A stretch of DNA of 64,000 nucleotides from PHAA01 sp022706565 (GCA_040769385.1 JAXGLD010000002.1:310001-374000); one strand, 5' to 3'; shown: positions 52,653 to 62,016, numbered from the stretch's first letter. Numbers and translations are program-made. Notes: generated by a model from the letters alone, not told the origin.

Positions 52653-54071
52653 CTAACCGTCAAAACTAAATCCATGGTTATGAAAAAGGTCAACACAAGC
52701 CTCAACTACAGTTGAATCGTAAAGCCTGCCAGCATTGGCCCTGATCTCCTCCAAAGCTTGGTCGACCCCCATGGCCTGACGGTAAGGACGGTGCGACACC
52801 ATGGCTTCAACCACATCGGCTACGGCGATTATCCGCGCTTCTATAAGTATCTCATCCCCGCACAACCCCCGCGGATACCCTGAACCATCCATCCTTTCAT
52901 GATGCTGCAAGATTATTTCGGCGATGGGGGCATCGAAAGGAATGCTCTTTAATATATCATAACCTGCGGCAGGATGGGTCTTGATAAACAGATACTCGAT
53001 GTCAGTCAGTTTACCAGTTTGATTCAAGATATCCAAAGGAACATACAGTTTGCCAATATCATGGAGAGTGGCGGCGATATTGATATTCCCGATGGTGTCT
53101 TCCCCCATTCCCATCTCCCTGGCGATGGCCACAGCCAAGGAAGCAACCCTTTGTTGGTGCCCGGCTGTATACTGATCGCGTTTTTCGGTCATTACCGCCA
53201 AAGCCTCGACTGTACCGGCAAAAATCGTCTCCAGTTTGGTGTGGCTTCTAATCAGATCTTCTTCGAACTTGATGCGGTCGGTAATATCTCTAACTGATTC
53301 GATGGCTCCTACTATGTCGCCTCTGGTATTGAAGAGCGGGGCTGCTCTTCCCCATACAATCCTGTCTTCGCCTTTTAGGTGAGCAAATATCCTATCGGTC
53401 ACCAGCACATTGCCATCCCTATAGATATTTGCATACATGTGGCTTATGTCCAAGTCAGCATCTATGATCATATCCACCAACAGAGGACGCCGCGCCCCTT
53501 TGTAAAATGCCCGCCCATATTCGTAGTCGCTTTTGCCCACCATTGCTTCAGCAGTATAACCGGTCAGTTCCACCATCTCCCGGTTCCAGTATAGAACTCT
53601 TCCTTCCTGGTCGATTATCATAGTGGGATCAGGCAGAGATTGGATAATATCGGCGGTAAGACGCTGAGAATCCCTCAGTTCATCTTCAGTCTTCTTTCTC
53701 TCGGTAAGGTCTTCGATCACAACTACTTCAGCCACTACCCGTTCTTGCTTATATATAGGCGCTGTTCTCGTTATAACGAAGAGTTCCTTACCGTCACGCC
53801 CCCGCAATGGCATTTGGGAAACACGTTCCTGTCCTTCTGGCAGTTTTGTTCGTAATACCTCACGTATCCGATTTTTGTGCCGTTTGATCACCAGGTCTGT
53901 GACGTTCATCCGGTATACGTCATCCGATGCGTAGCCCAGCAGTTCCCGCAACTGCCGGTTAACGTATTTCAGCGTTCCCTCTGTATCGTAAATTAGAAAT
54001 AAGCCATTGGTTATCCCCAGTACAGCAGTTATGTTTTCTATCTCTGTTTCTAATTCGATCCTGGTACTCAC
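52653..54071 (-). CDS. PAS-PAS-HD-GYP protein, paralogue
   Basis: 472 residues. Same layout as the next gene downstream, with two PAS domains and an HD-GYP (AATLHDIGKLYVP, HHERMDGSGYPRGL), so a probable c-di-GMP phosphodiesterase. Long stretches are nearly identical between the two (for example IEYLFIKTHPAAGYDIL), while the PAS domains differ more. GTG at 54071 has AGGAG nine bases ahead. A tandem duplication. Confidence 0.9.
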   Translation of the reverse strand: MSTRIELETEIENITAVLGITNGLFLIYDTEGTLKYVNRQLRELLGYASDDVYRMNVTDLVIKRHKNRIREVLRTKLPEGQERVSQMPLRGRDGKELFVITRTAPIYKQERVVAEVVVIEDLTERKKTEDELRDSQRLTADIIQSLPDPTMIIDQEGRVLYWNREMVELTGYTAEAMVGKSDYEYGRAFYKGARRPLLVDMIIDADLDISHMYANIYRDGNVLVTDRIFAHLKGEDRIVWGRAAPLFNTRGDIVGAIESVRDITDRIKFEEDLIRSHTKLETIFAGTVEALAVMTEKRDQYTAGHQQRVASLAVAIAREMGMGEDTIGNINIAATLHDIGKLYVPLDILNQTGKLTDIEYLFIKTHPAAGYDILKSIPFDAPIAEIILQHHERMDGSGYPRGLCGDEILIEARIIAVADVVEAMVSHRPYRQAMGVDQALEEIRANAGRLYDSTVVEACVDLFHNHGFSFDG

Positions 54072-54231
54072 GGAAATATTCTCCTAGTCCGGACTTGAAG
54101 CCAGACCTGCTCTTTTATACTATTTGTATCGAAAACCGTCCTGCTATAATGGCTGTTCACCTTTAATATAGCCTTTCCTCCCGTCCCAGTCTACCCTGGA
54201 TGGAACTCGGACTCTTTCGGAACAGACCTCG

Positions 54232-54267
54232 AATAATCAAGCTGCCCGTACGGACAGCTAAATTATT
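54232..54267. other. 36-base near-perfect palindrome
   Basis: Two 18-base arms (AATAATCAAGCTGCCCGT and ACGGACAGCTAAATTATT) with only three mismatches, one of which can be a G-U pair. It lies between the HD-GYP unit and the molybdenum-storage homologue. A hairpin terminator of the latter is possible, but there is no clear T-tract. A dimeric-protein binding site is the other reading. Confidence 0.45.
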
Positions 54268-54297
54268 GAGGAAACCGCTATGCACATGTTTGCCCTG

Positions 54298-55134
54298 CTA
54301 TCGATCCTTAAATATAATGGTACCCACATGTTCTCCCTGCAAAGCTCTGGTTATCAGTCCGGGTTTTAACCCGTTGACTATCTGAATCTGGTGGATGCTG
54401 CGGGCCTTCAGCATGATTTCCAAAACCGGCCTCTCAATGATTATGTCATCCAGGTTCATATCAATGAGTTCTCCCGCTCCAATCCTGGGAATGAACTGAA
54501 CGTCTTTGTTCTTTTTGGGATTGTCGGTATACAAGCCATCCTCGTCCTTAATAAAAATGCATTGGCCGGCACCGATAACCTCTGCCAGCAGAAATGCGCC
54601 AACGTCGGTTCGATTGGGCGGTATACTCCCTTCTTTGGGAGGATGCTCCCAGAAGCCATAGGGCGGCATGCCATGAATCACAGGGGTGCAGCCCTGGGCA
54701 AAATAGCCCCCGAGTTTGGGAATATCATCGTGCCCAACCTTTATACCTCCATAGGGATTCAATAATGTGGAGATCATCAGGGCATTTTGTTCGGAAACAC
54801 TCTGACCCAGTTTGGAAATGATCCCGACCGGCATCCCCAATTCCATCGCAATGGCATATATATGGCGGGAGCGTGTGCCTCCGCCAGTAGACACAATCAT
54901 CCGATGCTTGCCTGTGTTTTCGGCTATCTCTTGAACCACTGGCAGTACACCCCGGGCCCCTAGGTCGGTAATGCTTTGGCCACCGATTTTAACTACAGAT
55001 ACATCGGGGAAGGAGCGGAACTGTTTAACATCATACTTGAGGTTTTCTATAAAGGACTGGCTGACCAGGGACTCGCCCATCAATCTGCTCTCAACATGCA
55101 GCCTCTGGCTGTCCTTATCCCGGAAAAGGGCCAT
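54298..55134 (-). CDS. molybdenum storage protein subunit homologue (amino-acid-kinase fold)
   Basis: 278 residues. Aspartate/UMP-kinase fold with PDVSVVKIGGQS, STGGGTRSRHIYAIAMELG, GMPPYGFWEHPPKEGSIPPNRTD, IFIKDEDGLYTDNPKK and VVNGLKPG-like stretches. These match the MosA/MosB subunits of molybdenum storage protein remembered from Azotobacter. MoSto stores polyoxomolybdate in an ATP-dependent way; here there is only one subunit gene, so a homo-oligomer or a related nucleotide-binding role is possible. A 72-residue gene lies 16 bases upstream. Confidence 0.8.
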   Translation of the reverse strand: MALFRDKDSQRLHVESRLMGESLVSQSFIENLKYDVKQFRSFPDVSVVKIGGQSITDLGARGVLPVVQEIAENTGKHRMIVSTGGGTRSRHIYAIAMELGMPVGIISKLGQSVSEQNALMISTLLNPYGGIKVGHDDIPKLGGYFAQGCTPVIHGMPPYGFWEHPPKEGSIPPNRTDVGAFLLAEVIGAGQCIFIKDEDGLYTDNPKKNKDVQFIPRIGAGELIDMNLDDIIIERPVLEIMLKARSIHQIQIVNGLKPGLITRALQGEHVGTIIFKDR

Positions 55135-55150
55135 TTAAACGCCTGCCTTT

Positions 55151-55369
55151 CTAGTCTTCGTCTTCAACATCCTCTTCACCCTTGCCGGCTTCCAGAATAA
55201 CCAGATCGGCGCCAATGGCCTGAGCTATCTGTTCAATTTCCATCCGGCGAATATGCTTGGTAAAGATCTTCAGATCGGTCCCGGCTACACCAACCACTAC
55301 AAATCGAGGCTTTTTGGCACCTTCACCAATGTTTACTCTCTCTCTCACGAAAATTTTGCCTTTTTCCAT
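55151..55369 (-). CDS. small protein upstream of the molybdenum-storage homologue
   Basis: 72 residues. N-terminal beta-like part with RERVNIGEGAKKPRFVVVGVAGTDLKIF, then a helix (IEQIAQAIGADLVILEAG) and an acidic tail (EEDVEDED). The AKKPRFVVVGV start looks like a small alpha/beta domain. Function not recognised. Strong ribosome site (GAAGGAGGGG) ahead of ATG at 55369. Co-transcribed with the storage-protein homologue. Confidence 0.75.
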   Translation of the reverse strand: MEKGKIFVRERVNIGEGAKKPRFVVVGVAGTDLKIFTKHIRRMEIEQIAQAIGADLVILEAGKGEEDVEDED

Positions 55370-55546
55370 GGAATAATCCCCTCCTTCGTGATTGTTTGGT
55401 ACGTCCTATACTCCAATTATAACCCAATTTCGGCAATTTTACGTACTTTGCCATTACATAGATTATATTATCCCTTTTCGCAGGCGACCAGCATGAAAAA
55501 CCTTTTAACCGCATCCTCATCAAGCCTGATTTCATGCCTGCTTCCT

Positions 55547-56707
55547 CTATTCCTGCTTGACCTTTACCCTCGCATTTGCCTTCAAGGAAGCACTGCCATC
55601 CCGTACTATCAAATCACCAGCTTCAAGCCCATCGGTTATCTCGATGCTCCTGGTATCAAATAGCCCGGTAGAAACCTTGCGTATTGCGACGCGATTCTTG
55701 ATGATCACCATGACCTGCTTGCTGCCGTCGGGGGCTGTAGTCACTGATTCCCTCGGAATCAGCAATATGTTTTCTTTGCCGCCGGTTATGATGCTGACTC
55801 TGGTTTCATACCCGGGTTTCAGGTTGCTGATATCGTCCAGCTTGATTATTACCGGTACCCTGCGTTGCACCACGCCCAAAGCGGATTGCTTTTCTTCAGC
55901 CTGGGGGTAAATTTGGGCTACCTCCCCATTAAGCACCTCCCCTCCCAGAACGGGAGCGGTTATTTCTGCTTTATTGCCCACCATGATTTGACCCAGATCA
56001 TCGCTCAGGATGTCGACCTTAATTTCTAATGCTCCAGGGGGGGCCACCTTGGCTAACTGAGTGCCATACATGACCGCGTCCCCCTGCCGCACCGGCAGCT
56101 GCATCACTATGCCGGATATCGGGCTTTTTATCTGTAATTCGTTTTCCTTCTGGCGTGAACTATTCAATAGGCTCTGATAATTAGCGACTTGTTCACGGGC
56201 TGCCTGCAGGCTTTGTTCTTGGGCTGCGATACCAGCCTGGACCTTATCCAGCAGAGCCTGGGCATTATCGTATTCAACCTGGGAAATAGCTCCAGAACCA
56301 AAAAGTTCCCGGGAACGGTCGTAGTTCGCCTGGGCTTGAACCAGATCCAATTTGCTTTGGGCCAAGGCTGCTTCGGCTGCACTGACCGCTGCATTGGCCT
56401 GACTCAACTGTACCTGGAGCTGGGCTGAACCCATGGTAAGGTCTTTATTGTCCAGTACCGCAATTACCTGGCCCTTGGCCACATTCTGTCCTACGCTGAC
56501 CATCAGGCTGGCGACCCTCCCGCTCTGGGTCGCATAAATGTCCGCCTGGTTGGAAGCCTGCACGTAACCGGTGTCCACCACCGCCAGCTTGATATCGCCA
56601 TGGATGACCTCGGCTGTGTCCACCTCTGTCCCCGCGGTGGTGTAAGAATAGATGATCCCGGCCACAATGATTACCCCCGCTAAAGCCCCGAGAATCTTCT
56701 TTCGCAC
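55547..56707 (-). CDS. HlyD/MacA-type efflux periplasmic adaptor
   Basis: 386 residues. N-terminal membrane helix, a barrel-sandwich/lipoyl-like part (VVDTGYVQASNQADIYATQSGRV), a long coiled-coil hairpin (about 90-190), and a beta-barrel region (about 215-380). Membrane-fusion protein that couples the ABC transporter to export. GTG at 56707 with AGGGGG nine bases ahead. It follows the ABC ATPase by 194 bases and ends the operon. Confidence 0.85.
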   Translation of the reverse strand: MRKKILGALAGVIIVAGIIYSYTTAGTEVDTAEVIHGDIKLAVVDTGYVQASNQADIYATQSGRVASLMVSVGQNVAKGQVIAVLDNKDLTMGSAQLQVQLSQANAAVSAAEAALAQSKLDLVQAQANYDRSRELFGSGAISQVEYDNAQALLDKVQAGIAAQEQSLQAAREQVANYQSLLNSSRQKENELQIKSPISGIVMQLPVRQGDAVMYGTQLAKVAPPGALEIKVDILSDDLGQIMVGNKAEITAPVLGGEVLNGEVAQIYPQAEEKQSALGVVQRRVPVIIKLDDISNLKPGYETRVSIITGGKENILLIPRESVTTAPDGSKQVMVIIKNRVAIRKVSTGLFDTRSIEITDGLEAGDLIVRDGSASLKANARVKVKQE

Positions 56708-56901
56708 TTCCCTCAACCCCCTCAACACATTGTTTATTTAAGGCCGCAACTATATCAATGCCTTCAATGTCCCAACCGACAAAATGTGGCTGTCAAACAT
56801 TTTAATTGTGGACTTGCTCTGCGGCTTGATCGGATTAAAATAGCAGTTATTTAGATATCCCAAAGATCCCAGCCATATCTCCTGACCAGCAGCAAAATCT
56901 C

Positions 56902-57594
56902 TTACCACTCAATTGCTTCGGGGGAAATTGGGGTTGGGTTCTCCGTTATTTCCACGATCTCCCCGCTACGCATCCTGGCGACTCTGTCTCCCATGGCACC
57001 AATTGCTATGTTGTGGGTGATCAATACCACCGTGCAACCTTTATCCTGATTGATTTTCTTCAAGAGCGATAAAATCAATTTACCAGTTTCATAATCCAGA
57101 GCTCCGGTAGGCTCGTCACAGAGCAGCAGACGTGGATTTTTCACTACTGCCCGGGCTATCGAAATACGCTGTTGTTCCCCGCCGCTCATTTGGGAGGGGA
57201 AATGGTCCATCCGCTCATCCAGTCCAACGTCTTCTAAAACATCATCAATGGGGAGGGGATTTTTCACCAGTTCAGCCGCCAGTTCGATATTTTCGCGGGC
57301 AGTTAGGTCTGGGATCAGATTGTAGAATTGGAATACGAACCCCACCTCATTGCGGCGGTATCGGGTTAATGCATCCTCGCCTCCGCTGGTAATGTTCTGG
57401 TCTTTAAAAATGACTTGGCCGCTGGTTGGCGAATCCATGCCCCCCATAATATTCAGCAGGGTACTCTTGCCGGACCCACTGGGCCCCAGGATGACCAGCA
57501 TCTCGCCTGCATAGATGTCCAGCGAGCTAGGCTTCAATGCCTCGACTTTTACTTCCCCCATGTCATAGGTCTTGCTTACCTGCTGTAATTTCAT
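56902..57594 (-). CDS. MacB-type ABC transporter ATP-binding protein
   Basis: 230 residues. LolD/MacB family ATPase: Walker A GPSGSGKST, signature MSGGEQQRISIARA, Walker B LLLCDEPTGAL. ATG at 57594 is chosen; the frame extends to 57621. Energises the FtsX-like permease upstream. Gap of 60 bases to the permease. Confidence 0.92.
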   Translation of the reverse strand: MKLQQVSKTYDMGEVKVEALKPSSLDIYAGEMLVILGPSGSGKSTLLNIMGGMDSPTSGQVIFKDQNITSGGEDALTRYRRNEVGFVFQFYNLIPDLTARENIELAAELVKNPLPIDDVLEDVGLDERMDHFPSQMSGGEQQRISIARAVVKNPRLLLCDEPTGALDYETGKLILSLLKKINQDKGCTVVLITHNIAIGAMGDRVARMRSGEIVEITENPTPISPEAIEW

Positions 57595-57654
57595 CAGAAT
57601 ATCCCGCTCTATTAAAATCAACCCCCTTCCCAGCCAGTGTGGGTCTTTCCCTTC

Positions 57655-60033
57655 TTAATCCGGGCTTTTCAACACAGAAACCAGATCCATGCTTTTAATG
57701 CCCCTTACCGAAAACAGGTGAGCTGCCACAATGAACAAGACCGTCCCGATAGCGGCCAGGACATAGGTACGCGGGTATATTACCACCGGCAGACTGTACA
57801 AATCAGTACTTACCGACTGAACATAGGCCGTGGCCATATATAGTCCGGAAGGCAAACCAAGGGCTACCCCCATGATAGCGTGTACCACATTTTCCTTGAA
57901 CAGCATGGCTGATACTTCACCAACGCCGTACCCTATCACCCTCATACTCCCTATCTCCCTTTGCCTTTCCGCCAGGTTCATCACCGATGAGTTGTAGACA
58001 ATGGCAAATCCCAACAAGGCAGCAAATAAAACCATTATGCCCAATGATAGATTCATACTCTCCAGGTTCTTGTTAAAGTTTTCGATTTCTTTCTGGCTGC
58101 TCAAAACCGAGGCAATCCCAAGCATCTTGTTTAGCTCCCCCTCCACCTGTTCCATCTTGCCTGGCTCAATTCTAAGCAAAGCTCCCGAAACCAGGTTGCG
58201 TTCATTCAGCAGGCGGTTAGCCTGTTGCAAGTCAACATATGAACCCGCCCCTACCAGTTGCCGGCAAAGACCAACGATTGCCACCGTATCCCGGTGGACT
58301 GGTCCGGTGGACAGCAAAGTCTCTACTTCAACTTGGGCGCCACTGGTAATCCCCAGTTTACGGGCTGTCCTGTCATTCAATACTATACCTGCTTCGGGCA
58401 CGCGAATAGCCTGGCCAGTGTCTGTCTCCAGTCTTTTCATGGTCAAATCTGGACCATAGGCAAGTAGGACCTCATCCTCACTATGGCCGCCATAATGGAT
58501 GCGGACCGGGATCTCCATAAATGGTTCGACCTTTTGTACACCGTCTAGGCGGCTTATGTTGAGGAGTTCACTTTCCAATAGTAGAGAATCGAAACGGATA
58601 GCAATATCATAGCTCTGGCCTTCATAAAAATATTGGTCCATCATGTAATCGACAGCATCGAAAGTGAATAGGGATATCAACAGCAGGCTGACCGAAAATA
58701 TCACTCCCAAGAGGGTAACGGCAAACCTACTCCGGTTGCGGTTGATATTGCGAAAGGTCATCTTCCAGCCGGAATCCAATCGTTTCCATAACGGCGGCAA
58801 ATGCTCCAGCAGACTTTTCCCGCCGATTTTTGGGGGTTCAGGCCGCATGGCCGCGGCCGGATTGATCTGTACCACCCGGCGGGATGCTGATAATCCGGCT
58901 ATGAAACCGACAGCCAGACACATGACCAGACCGTTTATGATAGCCCTCTGATTGAAGCCCTGCAGGCCGGTGGGCAGGTTGAAATAGGTGGCATACAGCT
59001 CTATCATCTGGCCTGAAAGTACAACCCCCAGTATTACTCCCAGCACTGCCCCGGCCAGACTGATAGCCAAAGCATAACTTATGTAGTGAAACATTATTAG
59101 GTAATTGTGGTAGCCAAGTCCTTTCATCAATCCTATCTGCGCCCTTTGGGTCTTGATCAGGCGTCTGAGGATGACAAATTGGATAGCCGCGGCGATACCC
59201 AGAAATATCAGGGGAAGTACCGTGGTAACTGAGCGCAGTCCGGCCAATTCGGTGCTGAGTACTGCATGGCTCAGTTGATCAGCACGGGGATAATCGGCCA
59301 GAAGACCAAACGGCTCCAGCGTATTCTTGATAGAGTCGATGACTCGGCCCTGATCGGCACCCGGAGCGAACTCGATCAATACCTGGTTTATTTCACCCGA
59401 CATCGCCAGTAGTTGCTGGGCCTGCGAATGCTCGACCATGAAAATGCCGAATTTCAAGGGGTCGGGCAGTATATCGGCGCTGTCCTTCATGGCATAAATG
59501 AATTCCGGACTGATGGCTTCGCCCACCACCGTAAAGCGCGCCTCTTTGCCATCGACTATGACCGATATCTGGTCACCCCATGTAAGCTGATTAGCGGTTA
59601 GATATTTCGGATCCAATACTACTTCAGTCGGCCCGCTGGCCTGATTGACCTCAAAGGTCCGCCCCTGCTGCAGCGTAAAACGGTTTATCACGTCATCCAG
59701 CGGCAGGTTGTAACTCACTATGCGCGCGGTGGCTCTTTCCTGATTCTCTTTGAGGATAGGTACATCTCGTTGAATCCTGCCTGTTACCCTTCCAACCCCA
59801 TCAATCACCTCAATCTGTTTAACCACGTTTTCAGGTGCTCTCACCACCTGAAAATAGTGATCGGCAAAGTTGTTATCCTCATAAAACCGGTCGCGCGAAT
59901 CCCCCAAGGCGAAGTAAGCACTGCTCATAGCTATGTAGACAACAATGCCCCCCATCACCACTGAAGTGGCAGCCAAAAATTGGCCCAGGTTGCGAACGAT
60001 GTAGCGCCAGGTTTTTTTATTCAGGATACCCAT
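57655..60033 (-). CDS. FtsX-like ABC permease
   Basis: 792 residues. Ten or so membrane segments in two FtsX-like halves, with a large extracytoplasmic domain (about 50-250) and a second one (about 480-640). RRLIKTQRAQIGLMKGLGYHNYLIMFHYI and LAERQREIGSMRVIGYG are typical coupling-helix regions. The two-half layout suits the form that pairs with one ATPase. First gene of this three-gene unit. Transports or signals a peptide or lipid; the substrate is unknown. Confidence 0.88.
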   Translation of the reverse strand: MGILNKKTWRYIVRNLGQFLAATSVVMGGIVVYIAMSSAYFALGDSRDRFYEDNNFADHYFQVVRAPENVVKQIEVIDGVGRVTGRIQRDVPILKENQERATARIVSYNLPLDDVINRFTLQQGRTFEVNQASGPTEVVLDPKYLTANQLTWGDQISVIVDGKEARFTVVGEAISPEFIYAMKDSADILPDPLKFGIFMVEHSQAQQLLAMSGEINQVLIEFAPGADQGRVIDSIKNTLEPFGLLADYPRADQLSHAVLSTELAGLRSVTTVLPLIFLGIAAAIQFVILRRLIKTQRAQIGLMKGLGYHNYLIMFHYISYALAISLAGAVLGVILGVVLSGQMIELYATYFNLPTGLQGFNQRAIINGLVMCLAVGFIAGLSASRRVVQINPAAAMRPEPPKIGGKSLLEHLPPLWKRLDSGWKMTFRNINRNRSRFAVTLLGVIFSVSLLLISLFTFDAVDYMMDQYFYEGQSYDIAIRFDSLLLESELLNISRLDGVQKVEPFMEIPVRIHYGGHSEDEVLLAYGPDLTMKRLETDTGQAIRVPEAGIVLNDRTARKLGITSGAQVEVETLLSTGPVHRDTVAIVGLCRQLVGAGSYVDLQQANRLLNERNLVSGALLRIEPGKMEQVEGELNKMLGIASVLSSQKEIENFNKNLESMNLSLGIMVLFAALLGFAIVYNSSVMNLAERQREIGSMRVIGYGVGEVSAMLFKENVVHAIMGVALGLPSGLYMATAYVQSVSTDLYSLPVVIYPRTYVLAAIGTVLFIVAAHLFSVRGIKSMDLVSVLKSPD

Positions 60034-60346
60034 TCAAGCCAATCCTTTCGGAAACGATGTATCTGCCTCCGGGATGTTGGTTGGTTCGTCAGTGTCGAAT
60101 CAAACAGAAAACATGACACGTATACTCTTTTTATTCGTCACCTGCAGGTGGATTCCTCTTACCACTGTTTCCCTCGAACAGCCCTGACTCCAACACCTGC
60201 AGCATACCAATTGTGCAATTCCCTGCCCGCCAATATACGTTTAAAATTACTCTGAATTCTGCAATGGGTTTATCCACGGCGCAGATAAAGTATAATCTTA
60301 AGAATAAACCTTAACGTTGGCTACCGGTATTGGAAAGGCGTGAAAA
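60034..60346. other. divergent intergenic region with possible promoter
   Basis: 313 bases without a gene between the minus-strand permease and the plus-strand phosphoesterase. A perfect TATAAT at 60291-60296 with TTTATC 16 bases upstream is a weak promoter for the latter. A 12-base palindrome CACCTGCAGGTG (60139-60150) may be an operator. Nothing else was seen. Confidence 0.4.
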
Positions 60347-61519
60347 ATGAACTGGCAAATGGTATTGTTCCTCGGATTGTTTTTTCTAATATACGGTCTT
60401 GTCAATTACTACGTCGGTTGGCGGGGCTGGCAAGCTTTCAGCCATATGGTGTCATCCTATCACTGGGGTTGGTACTGGACCTTGCTGGTGGCCTGCCTGG
60501 CTGCTTCCTACCCGTTCGGACGGTGGGCTTCAGATCATGTACCTCATACCCTGGGCAAAGCTTTAATTCATATCGGCTCATATTGGATGGCCGCCCTCTA
60601 TTATCTTTTCCTCATATTTCTTCTTTGTGATTTGGTGAGAATCTTCAACCGAGCATTTGATTTCCTCCCTCCCATCCTAAGGGGCAAATTCCCACTGCTT
60701 ATAGTGACGGTCATAGTCGCAGTTATAATCCTGCTGGTATATGGTACCTGGAATGCCCAGCGCCCGGTGGTACGCAATTATGAGATATGGGTGGATCGTA
60801 AAGCCAGTACGATTGAAACATTAAGGATAGCCGCGGTTTCAGATGTGCACCTGGGTTGGATTGTCGGAATCGACCGACTGCGACATATGACTGAAACCAT
60901 TAACCGGTTGGAGCCGGATTTGGTGCTGCTGGCTGGTGATATCGTGGATGAAGGTGTGGACTTGACCGCGGAGGAGGAAATGCCTGAAGTTCTGGGAGGT
61001 CTTCATCCCCGGTGGGGAACCTATGCGGTGCTGGGCAATCATGAGTACATAAGCGGTCAGACGGATACGGCCATAGCATTCCTCAATCAGAACGGAGTAA
61101 CGGTATTGCGGGATCAAGCAGTGGAGATCAGGGATGCTTTCTATGTAGTAGGTCGTGACGACCGCTCCCGGCACCGTTTCGATGGTCAATCCCGCATGCC
61201 ATTGGATGATGTGATGGCAAGTGTCGACAAAGCCAGGCTTCCCATTATACTGATGGACCATGAACCCTCGGATCTCCAGGAAGCAGAGTTAGCTGGAGTT
61301 GATTTGCAGTTCTCCGGACATACCCACCTTGGGCAACTATTCCCCAATAACTACATAACCAAACTCATTTACGAGCAAGATTGGGGTTACTTGCGCAAGG
61401 AGCATCTGCAGTTGATAGTCTCCTGCGGATATGGGACCTGGGGCCCTCCCATCAGGATTGGCAATCGACCTGAGATTGTTAGTATGTCCATCCATTTCGT
61501 TGCACCAGAGGAGCATTAA
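60347..61519 (+). CDS. membrane-anchored calcineurin-like metallophosphoesterase
   Basis: 390 residues. Four N-terminal membrane helices (about 5-22, 40-60, 75-95, 110-130). A metallophosphoesterase domain follows, with metal motifs AVSDVHLGW, LLAGDIVDEG, VLGNHEYISG, MDHEPSD and FSGHTHLGQ. Similar to YkuE-like enzymes that act on lipid or wall phosphate. Its exact substrate is unknown. ATG at 60347 with GAAAGGCG. Confidence 0.88.
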   Translation: MNWQMVLFLGLFFLIYGLVNYYVGWRGWQAFSHMVSSYHWGWYWTLLVACLAASYPFGRWASDHVPHTLGKALIHIGSYWMAALYYLFLIFLLCDLVRIFNRAFDFLPPILRGKFPLLIVTVIVAVIILLVYGTWNAQRPVVRNYEIWVDRKASTIETLRIAAVSDVHLGWIVGIDRLRHMTETINRLEPDLVLLAGDIVDEGVDLTAEEEMPEVLGGLHPRWGTYAVLGNHEYISGQTDTAIAFLNQNGVTVLRDQAVEIRDAFYVVGRDDRSRHRFDGQSRMPLDDVMASVDKARLPIILMDHEPSDLQEAELAGVDLQFSGHTHLGQLFPNNYITKLIYEQDWGYLRKEHLQLIVSCGYGTWGPPIRIGNRPEIVSMSIHFVAPEEH

Positions 61520-61567
61520 TTGCCGCCCGTACGACCGTCAAATCAGTATTCTTCCCAATGGTCTGCC

Positions 61568-61675
61568 TTATTTATCAAAAGGATCCATGAACTCGCTCAA
61601 TTCGTCACCGTAAAAATATTTTTCCTCATCAAAACACTGGTAGTATGTTGTAATCGGAGAATATATTTCATACAA
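61568..61675 (-). other. possible 35-codon ORF or gene fossil
   Basis: On the minus strand a frame from TTG at 61675 to TAA at 61568 encodes 35 residues ending in EEKYFYGDELSEFMDPFDK, with acidic/aromatic composition like a real protein tail. There is no good ribosome site, and the frame is closed by TGA just upstream. It overlaps the promoter of the riboswitch region, so a live gene is unlikely; a remnant of a lost gene is possible. Confidence 0.2.
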
Positions 61676-61676
61676 T
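61648..61676 (+). promoter_or_regulatory. promoter of the c-di-GMP riboswitch region
   Basis: TTGTAA (61648-61653), 17-base spacer and TACAAT (61671-61676). The start point would be near 61683, just ahead of the first aptamer. Confidence 0.65.
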
Positions 61677-61704
61677 TGACTTAAGTTAATTCAATACGAT
61701 TTTA

Positions 61705-61790
61705 CTCTGGACAGCAAAACCGTTGAAAAGCGGGGGCGCAAAGCTACGGGTCTAACACCGCAAGGTCATGACCGCCGGGTTGCAAGGAGC
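61705..61790 (+). promoter_or_regulatory. c-di-GMP-I (GEMM) riboswitch 1, divergent copy
   Basis: GEMM-I pattern: GCAAAACC opening, P2 with a GAAA tetraloop (CCGTT-GAAA-AGCGG), the core GGCGCAAAGC (usual GGACGCAAAGC with A to G), P3 with GGGTC...GACC, and the closing GGTTGC. It differs at many sites from the next two copies. The P2 tetraloop and core CAAAGC are kept, so ligand binding is likely, but possibly with other affinity. Confidence 0.85.
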
Positions 61791-61806
61791 AGACACAGTA
61801 GACCTG

Positions 61807-61832
61807 CTTAGCACCCGCTAAGTATTTTTTTT
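61807..61832 (+). terminator. intrinsic terminator after riboswitch 1
   Basis: CTTAGC / GCTAAG stem (61807-61812 and 61817-61822) with a 4-base loop, then TATTTTTTTT. Position 17 bases after aptamer 1. Confidence 0.88.
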
Positions 61833-61914
61833 CAATTGATTGCCTAATCCGCTTTCGTGTCTTTGTTAAGGCAAGTCGAAACATTGACGGCGAAATCATA
61901 GCAGGGCTATAAGC

Positions 61915-62010
61915 CCTCAACGACAAAGGCAAACCCGCCGAAAGACGGGGACGCAAAGCCAAGGGTCTAAGGACTGTTAGTCTATGATAGCCTGGTTGCC
62001 GAAATAGAGG
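61915..62010 (+). promoter_or_regulatory. c-di-GMP-I (GEMM) riboswitch 2
   Basis: Consensus match: AAAGGCAAACCCG, a P2 with GAAA tetraloop (CCGCC-GAAA-GACGG), GGGGACGCAAAGCC, GGGTCTAAGGACT, AGCCTGGTTGCCGAAAT; outer CCTC/GAGG pairs P1. Nearly identical to copy 3. Confidence 0.95.
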
Positions 62011-62016
62011 ATATAT

